From Bifidobacterium breve (lineage in GTDB: Bacteria; Actinomycetota; Actinomycetes; S36-B12), in contig CAMCYV010000112.1 in NCBI GenBank assembly GCA_945885645.1, positions 1-5,147 on the forward strand: 5,147 nucleotides of DNA. Reading direction: 5' to 3'. This document shows positions 1-5,147 of this stretch, piece after piece (the first letter of the stretch is position 1; every line of letters starts with the position of its first letter). The position numbers and the translations under genes were made by a program. Below the pieces are notes generated by a model. The model saw only the letters and a list, made by a program, of their open reading frames with translations. It ran no database searches and had not been told where the DNA came from.

Positions 1-82
1 TTGTTGATGGTGAGAAGGCGCTCCGAGGTTCGCCAATAGCGAAGTCGGGGAGCGAAAATCCTCTGATGTGAGTCATTCCCAT
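1..82 (-). CDS. Possible 5' end of a divergent gene, truncated by the window edge (weak)
   Basis: A minus-strand frame is open from an ATG at 82 (second in-frame ATG at 76) to the left edge, giving about 27 codons that begin MGMTHIRGFSLPDF. The codons look mixed and unremarkable, and a divergent gene upstream of parE would explain why this side has no plus-strand coding signal. However, I recognise no family in so short a piece, there is no clear Shine-Dalgarno sequence before either ATG, and the same bases form the hairpin at 19-54. A short plus-strand frame ending at the TGA near 66-68 competes with it. Bases 1-114 may therefore simply be intergenic. Confidence 0.2.
   Translation of the reverse strand, partial: MGMTHIRGFSLPDFAIGEPRSAFSPST
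19..54. repeat. Two-part inverted repeat (hairpin) upstream of parE
   Basis: An outer stem pairs CGCTCC (19-24) with GGAGCG (49-54). An inner stem pairs TTCGC (29-33) with GCGAA (39-43). The two are separated by an asymmetric internal loop (25-28 / 44-48) and capped by a five-base loop, CAATA. All 11 base pairs are Watson-Crick. No T-run follows on either strand, so it does not look like a classical intrinsic terminator. It could be a terminator remnant of an upstream gene, a protein-binding site or an mRNA structure. The pairing is seen directly; any role is inference. Confidence 0.5.
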
Positions 83-98
83 GGTCGGGGTCTTCGCC

Positions 99-104
99 AC
101 ACTA
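99..104 (-). promoter_or_regulatory. Possible minus-strand -10 element (TAGTGT)
   Basis: The reverse complement of 99-104 reads TAGTGT and fits the TANNNT -10 pattern common in actinobacteria. It would place a start near 91-92, ahead of the possible minus-strand ATG at 82. It overlaps the plus-strand -10 candidate at 103-108, so if both are real the two polymerases would compete. TANNNT occurs often by chance and no -35 hexamer is evident, so this is only a weak suggestion. Confidence 0.15.
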
Positions 105-108
105 GGTT
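103..108 (+). promoter_or_regulatory. Candidate parE -10 box (TAGGTT), possibly leaderless
   Basis: TAGGTT matches the actinobacterial TANNNT -10 pattern. Its last base lies seven bases before the parE GTG at 115, the usual distance from a -10 box to the transcription start. The mRNA could therefore begin on the start codon itself (leaderless), a common arrangement in actinobacteria. No good Shine-Dalgarno sequence precedes the GTG (only AGG at 104-106, inside the same element), which supports this reading. No convincing -35 hexamer is visible around 79-86. The match is visible; promoter activity is inferred. Confidence 0.4.
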
Positions 109-114
109 GGGTCA

Positions 115-2202
115 GTGGCCACGCCCAAAAATTCGCCCGCCTCACCGCAGGACTACACAGCCAAGAACATCGCGGTTCTTGAGGGCTTAGAGGCGGTACG
201 TAAGCGCCCCGGGATGTACATCGGCTCAAATGATTCCAGAGGCTTGATGCACTGCCTGTGGGAGATTGTTGACAATGGCGTTGATGAAGCTTTAGCTGGA
301 TTTTGTACCGAAATCTCTGTCACCCTACTTCCTGATGGCTCAGCCGAAGTCCACGACAACGGTCGTGGAATCCCCATTGACATCGAAAAGCGGACCAAGC
401 TCTCTGGTGTCGAAGTCGTCATGACCAAGCTTCATGCTGGCGGAAAATTTGGCGGTGGTTCCTATGCCGCGTCGGGCGGTCTTCACGGCGTCGGTGCATC
501 TGTCGTTAATGCGTTGTCATTACGGCTTGATGTGTCTGTGATACGCGGGGGCAAGATTCACTCAATGTCATTTCGCCGAGGTGTACCCGGAACTTTCGAG
601 GAGGATGGCCCTCACGGAACTTTCGCTAAAAAGAGCGGCCTAACAATCACGGGGAAGGCTCCAAGAACCAAAAGCGGCACAACGGTGCGCTGGTGGGCAG
701 ACCATGAAGTCTTCACTAAAGATGCTCAATACGATCGCACAGCACTACGCGATCGAGCACTTCAAAGTTCTTTTTTGGTGCCAGGACTCACCCTGCGGCT
801 CTCAGACATGCGCGACCCCGATGACCTTTGGCAGGAGAGTTTTGTGCACAAGGGTGGAGTCGCCGAATACGCGAGCCACCTCAGCACGGGTGAAGAGATT
901 GGCGGTGTAATTCGACTCACCGGTACTGGGCACTTCGCCGAAACCGTTCCAGTCCTCGATGATCAGGGCCATATGACGAGTCAAGAAGTGCAACGGGATT
1001 TGGGTGTTGATATCGGTTTAGTCTGGAACACCGGGTATGACTCAACCCTTCGTTCCTTCGTCAATGTGATCGCGACTCCCAAGGGAGGAACGCACGTGAT
1101 CGGACTAGAACGAGCCCTCACAAAAGTTTTTAACGAGTATTTGAAAGACTCAAAAATACTCAAAGCGAGTGAGGATGGTGTTACCAAGGAAGATGTCAGT
1201 GAGGGTCTCACCGCGGTTGTCGCGGTGCGACTTGCTGAACCGCAATTTGAGGGTCAAACCAAAGAAGTTCTTGGCACACCCGCAGCAACTCGAATCGTCT
1301 CAGCCGTGGTGGCCAAGGAGATGACCAAATGGCTGAAGACACCGCCGCGCGGCGATAAGGCAACAGCTCGGTTGATCGCTGAGAAGGTGGCTAATGCAAT
1401 GCGGGCTCGAGTGGCTGCGCGCAGTCACCGCGACACTCAGCGCCGAAAGACGGCCCTTGAATCTTCCTCGATGCCGGCGAAATTGGTTGACTGCCGGAGC
1501 ACGGATGTTGCTGAATCTGAACTTTTTATCGTTGAAGGTGACAGTGCGCTGGGTACCGCCAAGTCGGCGCGAGACTCGAAATATCAAGCGTTGTTACCGA
1601 TCCGGGGAAAGATACTCAATGTCCAGAAGTCTTCACTGTCTGACATGTTGAAAAATACTGAATGCGCATCGATTATTCAGGTGATCGGTGCTGGTTCGGG
1701 TCGTTCATTTGATCTTGACCAGGCCCGTTACGGGAAAATCATTTTGATGTCTGATGCCGATGTCGATGGTGCCCATATTCGGTGTCTGCTACTCACGCTG
1801 ATCAATCGCTATATGCGACCGCTATTGGAAGATGGACGCGTGTTTGCGGCGGTCCCTCCATTGCACCGCATCGAAGTTGTGAATGCGGGCAGCAAAGCCA
1901 ATGACGTGAAGTACACATATTCGGATCAGGAAATGAAGACGGCATTATTGCAGGCGGAAAAACAAGGCAAGCGAGTGAAAGATCCTGTGCAGCGGTATAA
2001 AGGGCTTGGGGAGATGGACTCCCATCAACTCCGGGAAACTACGATGGACCCGGCCCGCAGAACTCTCCGGCGCATGACGATCTCCGATGCCGACAATGCG
2101 CTTGACGTATTCGATCTTTTGATGGGCACTGATGTTGCTCCACGAAAGGAATTCATTGTTTCTGGGGCCCAGAGCCTCGACCGAGAAAGGATAGATGCCT
2201 GA
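115..2202 (+). CDS. parE: DNA topoisomerase IV subunit B (ParE)
   Basis: This is the ATPase and metal-binding subunit of topoisomerase IV, which works with ParC in the cytoplasm to decatenate and relax DNA. The 695 residues cover the whole family. The GHKL ATPase has its catalytic Glu50 and Mg-binding Asn54 in WEIVDNGVDE, then DNGRGIP (81-87), LHAGGKFGG (106-114) and GGLHGVGA (121-128). The transducer domain has the ATP-contacting Lys383 in QTK (381-383). The toprim domain has EGDS with Glu474, RGKILNVQ (498-505) and the metal triad Asp547, Asp549, Asp551. The tail has RYKGLGEM (627-634). EGDSALGTAK (474-483) in place of the GyrB-type EGDSAGGSAK, together with the parC fragment at the right edge, points to ParE and not GyrB. 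The GTG at 115 gives the usual short leader before DYTAKNIAVLEGLEAVRKRP; there is no strong ribosome site. The carbonic anhydrase start overlaps its stop. No damage or missing key residue was seen. Confidence 0.95.
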   Translation: MATPKNSPASPQDYTAKNIAVLEGLEAVRKRPGMYIGSNDSRGLMHCLWEIVDNGVDEALAGFCTEISVTLLPDGSAEVHDNGRGIPIDIEKRTKLSGVEVVMTKLHAGGKFGGGSYAASGGLHGVGASVVNALSLRLDVSVIRGGKIHSMSFRRGVPGTFEEDGPHGTFAKKSGLTITGKAPRTKSGTTVRWWADHEVFTKDAQYDRTALRDRALQSSFLVPGLTLRLSDMRDPDDLWQESFVHKGGVAEYASHLSTGEEIGGVIRLTGTGHFAETVPVLDDQGHMTSQEVQRDLGVDIGLVWNTGYDSTLRSFVNVIATPKGGTHVIGLERALTKVFNEYLKDSKILKASEDGVTKEDVSEGLTAVVAVRLAEPQFEGQTKEVLGTPAATRIVSAVVAKEMTKWLKTPPRGDKATARLIAEKVANAMRARVAARSHRDTQRRKTALESSSMPAKLVDCRSTDVAESELFIVEGDSALGTAKSARDSKYQALLPIRGKILNVQKSSLSDMLKNTECASIIQVIGAGSGRSFDLDQARYGKIILMSDADVDGAHIRCLLLTLINRYMRPLLEDGRVFAAVPPLHRIEVVNAGSKANDVKYTYSDQEMKTALLQAEKQGKRVKDPVQRYKGLGEMDSHQLRETTMDPARRTLRRMTISDADNALDVFDLLMGTDVAPRKEFIVSGAQSLDRERIDA

Positions 2203-2720
2203 TGAAGGACATGAACGTGTTTAGCACCGATTTTGCGGATGTCCTCGAAGCCAATAAGGAATATGCATTGCATTTCCGAGATAGCGGGCTCACCGGTGTT
2301 GCCCGAAGAGGACTGGCAGTGGTGACATGCATGGATTCACGAATTGATCCGCTAGCGCTTCTCGGCATGATGCCAGGAGATGTGAAGATTCTGCGTAATG
2401 CGGGGGCTCGCGTGACGGAGGACGTCCTGCGAACGCTGGTCTTAGCGAATCACCTCCTCGGTGTCGATCGTGTTCTCGTGATGCCACACACTGAGTGCCG
2501 GATGGCATCGGCGTCGGAAGAGCAGGTCCACGAGGCGATTTTCGCGGCTTCAGGCATTGATTCACGTGGAATTGAAATCAGAACTGTCGAAGATCAGGTG
2601 GGCGCCTTGAAAATTGACGTTACCCGGGTGCGCGCCTATCCGTTACTCTCTAAAACAATTGTGGTGGGTGGCGCTATTTTTGACGTTCACTCCGGTTTGT
2701 TGATGCCGCAGGATGTCTAA
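2202..2720 (+). CDS. Beta-class carbonic anhydrase, short mycobacterial Rv1284-like type
   Basis: It is predicted to interconvert CO2 and bicarbonate in the cytoplasm with a zinc ion. At 172 residues it has the full set of beta-class active-site residues: zinc ligands Cys43, His96 and Cys99, and the Asp45-Arg47 dyad in CMDSR. RNAGARVTEDVLRTL (65-79) and the ending AIFDVHSG (158-165) resemble the short M. tuberculosis Rv1284 subgroup, as far as I recall that sequence. No signal peptide or membrane segment is seen. The ATG at 2202 overlaps the parE TGA by one base (TGATG), with AAAGGA at 2186-2191 as a ribosome site inside parE, so translation is probably coupled. An in-frame ATG at 2211 has its purine run too close to serve. 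One oddity is HTECRM (96-101), where I would expect HTDCGM. The family call is firm; the subgroup and the pairing with parE in one mRNA are inferred. It probably supplies bicarbonate for carboxylation reactions. Confidence 0.9.
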   Translation: MKDMNVFSTDFADVLEANKEYALHFRDSGLTGVARRGLAVVTCMDSRIDPLALLGMMPGDVKILRNAGARVTEDVLRTLVLANHLLGVDRVLVMPHTECRMASASEEQVHEAIFAASGIDSRGIEIRTVEDQVGALKIDVTRVRAYPLLSKTIVVGGAIFDVHSGLLMPQDV

Positions 2721-2735
2721 GTCACGAATTGAGAT

Positions 2736-2741
2736 GAGGAG
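2736..2741 (+). promoter_or_regulatory. Ribosome binding site of fprA
   Basis: GAGGAG is the best Shine-Dalgarno match among the plus-strand gene starts here and lies 3 bases before the ATG at 2745. That spacing is shorter than usual. It sits in the 24-bp gap after the carbonic anhydrase stop and fixes the fprA start. The gap leaves little room for a separate promoter, so fprA is probably co-transcribed with the genes before it. Confidence 0.7.
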
Positions 2742-2744
2742 CTC

Positions 2745-4043
2745 ATGAGGGTCGCGGTTATTGGTGCCGGGCCTTCGGGCATTTACGCAGCCGAACATCT
2801 CGCAATGGAATATCAAGTGGAAGTTGACGTCTACGATTATTTGCCCGTTCCTTTTGGCCTGGTGCGATATGGGGTTGCTCCCGACCACTATTCGATCAGG
2901 TCCGTTCGAGACAAATTGGCGGAAACGTTTGAGAACCCGTTAGTTCGCTTTCGTGGAAACGTGAAAATCGGCCGTGATATATCTGCACAGGAGTTGCAGG
3001 AGCACTACGACGCCGTTGTTTACACCTATGGTGCCTCACTTGACCGAGAATTAGGTATTCCTGGCGAAGACCACCCGATGAGTATTGCCGCTACCGCATT
3101 CGTTCGCTGGTACACCGGACACCCAGATGCGATCGATTTTGGTGAGTATTTGCCATATGCAAGCGAGATGGCGGTAATTGGATTGGGAAATGTCGCGGTT
3201 GACGTCACGCGCATCCTGATAAAGCCGGTGTCTGAACTGGAACCGAGCGATATTCCCCAACACGTCCTTGATGCGCTGGCTCGCAGCACCGTTCGCCGGG
3301 TACATGTCGTAGGTCGACGGGGTCCAGAACATGCCACGTTTACGACAAAAGAATTGAAGGAACTAGGCGAGATTCCTGGCGTTGACGTGATTGTGGATCC
3401 CGCAGATTTGCCTGCAGATTTTGCCCTAGCTGCTGCCTCGAACAAAGTAGTTGCCCGAAACCTTGAGGTCATGTCCGATTGGTCCAAACGCGAGTCACAT
3501 GCCGAAAAGAGCATCCAATTTCACTTCTACTGTGCGCCCGTGAATATGGACTTGGAACGAGGCGTGTTGAGTGTGACCAAGATGAAACTCGAAGATGATG
3601 GCCGACTAGTTTCATCAGGGGAAGTGAAGGACATCGAGGCCCAAATGGTTATTCGAAGTATCGGTTACCGCGGTGAAGGGCTACCGGGAGTTCCCTTCGA
3701 CCCGGAAAGCAATGTAATCCCAAGTGTGGACAGTGCAGTTGTTGGTCTTGAAAACTCATATGTCGCAGGTTGGATTAAGCGCGGCCCCTCGGGAATTATT
3801 GGTACGAATAAGAAAGACGCAGTAGCGTGCATAAATCAGCTTGTTTCAAGAAGGTCCGAATCAAAAGCGAGTAGTGCGGAAATGATTGACCAATTGTTGG
3901 CAGCCCGAAGTGTTGAAGTCGTTGACTTTGAAGGCTGGAAGAGGATTGACGCCCGAGAGAAGGAACTTGGGCAATCTCGCGGCAAGGAGCGAATCACTAT
4001 TCACAATCGCGAGGATTTGATTCGGATTGGTCTGGGACGCTAG
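2745..4043 (+). CDS. fprA: Ferredoxin-NADP+ reductase, FprA / adrenodoxin-reductase type
   Basis: This is a cytoplasmic FAD flavoenzyme that moves electrons between NADPH and ferredoxins, feeding for example cytochromes P450 or other iron-sulfur partners. The FAD Rossmann motif GAGPSG (7-12) is at the very N-terminus. PVPFGLVRYGVAPDH (34-48) is the hallmark of the FprA/adrenodoxin reductase branch. The NADP-binding fold follows with GLGNVAVDVTR (146-156) and VVGRRGPEHATFTT (188-201), where Arg191 and Arg192 match the arginines expected to hold the NADP 2'-phosphate. Next come RSIGYRG (304-310) and the C-terminal FAD motif GWIKRGPSGIIGTNKKDA (342-359). The protein ends in LIRIGLGR, like mycobacterial FprA. 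At 432 residues it is slightly shorter than the roughly 456 of M. tuberculosis FprA but appears complete. It lacks the extra N-terminal ferredoxin domain of some homologues. One oddity is Leu147, where Asn or Gln is usual in G(N/Q)GN. The physiological ferredoxin is not in view. Confidence 0.93.
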   Translation: MRVAVIGAGPSGIYAAEHLAMEYQVEVDVYDYLPVPFGLVRYGVAPDHYSIRSVRDKLAETFENPLVRFRGNVKIGRDISAQELQEHYDAVVYTYGASLDRELGIPGEDHPMSIAATAFVRWYTGHPDAIDFGEYLPYASEMAVIGLGNVAVDVTRILIKPVSELEPSDIPQHVLDALARSTVRRVHVVGRRGPEHATFTTKELKELGEIPGVDVIVDPADLPADFALAAASNKVVARNLEVMSDWSKRESHAEKSIQFHFYCAPVNMDLERGVLSVTKMKLEDDGRLVSSGEVKDIEAQMVIRSIGYRGEGLPGVPFDPESNVIPSVDSAVVGLENSYVAGWIKRGPSGIIGTNKKDAVACINQLVSRRSESKASSAEMIDQLLAARSVEVVDFEGWKRIDAREKELGQSRGKERITIHNREDLIRIGLGR

Positions 4044-4046
4044 GTC

Positions 4047-4068
4047 CACGGATCATTATTGATTCGTG
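4047..4068. terminator. Hairpin spanning the convergent fprA and Suc/Fer stops, possible bidirectional terminator
   Basis: CACGGATCA (4047-4055) pairs with TGATTCGTG (4060-4068) around a TTAT loop. In plus-strand RNA this gives nine pairs with one G-U wobble. In minus-strand RNA the same position is an A-C mismatch, so the stem is weaker in that direction. It begins four bases after the fprA TAG, and its loop contains the TAA stop of the minus-strand gene. Neither side has a downstream T-run, so it lacks the second half of a classical intrinsic terminator. Its location between two converging units makes transcription termination or 3'-end protection the likely role. Confidence 0.5.
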
Positions 4069-4853
4069 AGCAGGTGATACCAAGTATCGGATTTCAGGTC
4101 GCCGCCACAGGACGCCACGGTTGTCACAGGTGTTGAAGTGACAATGAAAGATTCGCTGGAGCTGTTGACCAGGGCGTCAATGTGAAAATCAGTGTCGTGC
4201 TGCTCGCACGAAAGAAATGTAATTTCCTGTGGCCACACGAAGGCATGAACCACCTGTTGCGCCGGCGGCAATTGAGTATTGCCCCTGATGAACCGCGAAT
4301 CCACGCTGCCAGTCTCGAGTAAGTCCGCTACCGCCTGTGGCTCAAGGCGACCGAGCACAAGATTTTCGGGCAACCAAATTGCAGTTGGAGCGAACCGGTG
4401 ACCCCCCAGGTGACTACATTCCAGGATTTGCCCATACAACTCGGGGGAGAGCACCTCTTTGCATTGGCCGATGAGGCTTCTCCCAAAGGTCGCGCAACAT
4501 TGGTCACGTTTACCGTTGGTACAGATCAGGAGCATGGGTTTGGAGCGTTGGGTGTAAGCGAGGTCGGGTATGCCTTGTGAATTGAGCATTCCCTGAAGTA
4601 AGTCCGATTGGCCATTGGAGTACAAAAACGTTGCCTCGGGATAAGGGTCGATGCCCTTGGGTGTGCGGGCTATCAAGATTTGGGCGCCCTGCTCTTTCGC
4701 CCATGTTGCGAGATCACCGGATATCAACGTGTCCACTGGGCGATCACCCCATGCGCCTTGGTGAAAAACTATTAACCAAGATTGCGATACGGGTGCGGAT
4801 CCCGCGAGGGGTGCTTGCGCATTGAGAATGCTGCATGGGGTGTCACCAGCCAC
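4056..4853 (-). CDS. Sucrase/ferredoxin-like protein, thioredoxin-fold [2Fe-2S] family (Suc_Fer-like)
   Basis: This 265-residue cytoplasmic protein belongs to the Suc/Fer-like family, common in actinobacteria and related to yeast Apd1. Its job in bacteria is not established, and the name sucrase is historical. The N-terminus has the family's CSIL...PLAGSAP segment (7-21). The thioredoxin-like ferredoxin part has CTNGKRDQCCA (111-121) with Cys111, Cys119 and Cys120, then ECSHLGGHRFAPT (145-157), which holds Cys146 and an HxxxH pair, His148 and His152. In Apd1-type proteins two cysteines and two histidines hold a [2Fe-2S] cluster, so the same is expected here. A late ASCGGDLKSDTWYHL (247-261) completes the family pattern. 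The GTG at 4853 follows the parC TGA by 3 bases and is the first possible start after that stop. Only a weak GGAA (4866-4863) could act as a ribosome site, so translation is probably coupled to parC. An electron partner is unknown; FprA encoded opposite is a candidate only by position. Confidence 0.9.
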   Translation of the reverse strand: MAGDTPCSILNAQAPLAGSAPVSQSWLIVFHQGAWGDRPVDTLISGDLATWAKEQGAQILIARTPKGIDPYPEATFLYSNGQSDLLQGMLNSQGIPDLAYTQRSKPMLLICTNGKRDQCCATFGRSLIGQCKEVLSPELYGQILECSHLGGHRFAPTAIWLPENLVLGRLEPQAVADLLETGSVDSRFIRGNTQLPPAQQVVHAFVWPQEITFLSCEQHDTDFHIDALVNSSSESFIVTSTPVTTVASCGGDLKSDTWYHLLTNQ

Positions 4854-4856
4854 AGG

Positions 4857-5147
4857 TCAAGATTCCAGACGAATGCTTATTGGGCCACCGATTGCGTCAA
4901 CTGGGTGAGTGAGTTGTTCACCCGTCCCATCGCGTTTTCCGTCTGGACTGGGGAGGTTCGCAGCTTTCCCACTTGAGGTGGCAGCCCGAGCTGGTGTCGG
5001 GCCGCACCAGGCTCGCAGTAGTGAGTCTTCCCCCGACCGAAACTTGTGTGCCCGGACACCTGAGGTTGCTCTGCCTTTGCTTGGATATTGGGTGAAGTCG
5101 GACATTTTGCCGTGGCCCAATTCAGTACCCGGAAGTGCTTGACTCGA
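4857..5147 (-). CDS. parC: DNA topoisomerase IV subunit A (ParC), C-terminal fragment
   Basis: The frame enters from the right edge and runs 96 codons to a TGA at 4859-4857; the rest of the gene, including the catalytic tyrosine, lies outside the window. ParC is the DNA-cleaving and rejoining subunit and pairs with ParE at the other end of this window. The visible part is the last piece of the C-terminal beta-propeller region. It contains YPSKGRATSGVRAHKF, then GEDSLLRAWCGPTPARAA, KRDGTGEQLTHPV and a closing AIGG before a short tail RLES. These resemble the ends of actinobacterial ParC proteins (KGRATGGVR, GEDTLL, RRDGSGTPL), recalled from memory. The assignment is supported by the parE gene nearby. 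GyrA is the alternative, but this ending and the ParE partner argue against it. The Suc/Fer gene follows after 3 bp. Confidence 0.82.
   Translation of the reverse strand, partial: SSQALPGTELGHGKMSDFTQYPSKGRATSGVRAHKFRSGEDSLLRAWCGPTPARAATSSGKAANLPSPDGKRDGTGEQLTHPVDAIGGPISIRLES

Noticed and set aside
10..70. Possible tRNA suggested by a GGTTCG-like string and paired arms
   Set aside because: There is no acceptor stem, anticodon arm or T-arm in the right order; the pairing is explained by the two-part hairpin at 19-54.
732..755. Two CGATCG palindromes 18 bp apart in parE
   Set aside because: They fall in well-conserved coding sequence and encode the ordinary YDRTALRDR stretch; a six-base palindrome twice is expected by chance.
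1300..1587. A 95-codon minus-strand open frame inside parE
   Set aside because: It is antisense to the toprim region of parE, with Arg-, His- and Cys-rich low-quality protein and no family likeness.
115..2202. Reading the first gene as gyrB
   Set aside because: The toprim signature EGDSALGTAK and RGKILNVQK fit actinobacterial ParE better than GyrB (EGDSAGGSAK, RGKILNVE), and the parC end lies in the same window.
3026..3514. A 162-codon minus-strand open frame inside fprA
   Set aside because: It lies fully antisense to a well-supported fprA gene, has Ser/Arg/Thr-rich composition with no recognisable motif, and looks like a by-product of the codon bias of the real gene.
4877..5059. A second minus-strand frame overlapping the ParC fragment
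   Set aside because: It gives no recognisable protein, whereas the frame ending at 4857 matches the ParC ending motif by motif.
4909..5142. Plus-strand open frame near the right edge
   Set aside because: The minus strand here encodes a clearly recognisable ParC C-terminus, while the plus frame has no recognisable features.
1..5147. Search for mobile elements, CRISPR repeats, phage, defence or biosynthetic genes
   Set aside because: No transposase, integrase, repeat array, terminal inverted repeats or toxin-antitoxin-like pair is visible; all the long frames with plausible protein sequence are housekeeping or redox genes.

Overview
The window looks like a piece of core chromosome from an actinobacterium of moderate GC (roughly half G+C by eye). 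The evidence is the gene content. The type II topoisomerase B subunit has the EGDSALGTAK toprim signature seen in actinobacterial ParE, where GyrB has EGDSAGGSAK. There is also a mycobacterial-type FprA ferredoxin-NADP+ reductase, a sucrase/ferredoxin-like [2Fe-2S] protein and an actinobacterial-style ParC C-terminus. The very tight packing and moderate GC would suit a streamlined, possibly aquatic, lineage, but that placement is an inference.

Layout. Bases 1-114 are a control region with a two-part hairpin (19-54) and a TANNNT -10-like element (103-108) placed so that transcription could begin at or next to the GTG start of parE. This region may also hold the first codons of a divergent minus-strand gene. 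On the plus strand follow parE (115-2202), a small beta-carbonic anhydrase whose ATG overlaps the parE stop by one base (2202-2720), and fprA after 24 bp with a GAGGAG ribosome site (2745-4043). On the minus strand, entering from the right edge, are the last 96 codons of parC (5147 to 4857) and, 3 bp further, a sucrase/ferredoxin-like protein (4853 to 4056). The two transcription units converge on a 12-bp gap. A 9-bp hairpin (4047-4068) spans this gap and is the best terminator candidate.

How the genes fit together. ParE and ParC are the two halves of topoisomerase IV, which decatenates and relaxes chromosomes. Here they lie about 2.7 kb apart in convergent units, each with a non-topoisomerase passenger downstream. 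One arm carries an NADPH-linked ferredoxin reductase and the other a predicted [2Fe-2S] thioredoxin-fold protein, so a redox pairing is possible but unproven. The carbonic anhydrase is probably a housekeeping bicarbonate supplier co-transcribed with parE.

I found no mobile element, CRISPR array, tRNA, rRNA, phage gene or defence-system signature, and no clear undescribed system. The most interesting points are the possibly leaderless parE start, the near-absence of intergenic DNA, the terminator-like hairpin shared by convergent stops, the same-frame TGA junction between parC and the Suc/Fer gene, and a few motif substitutions in the carbonic anhydrase and FprA.
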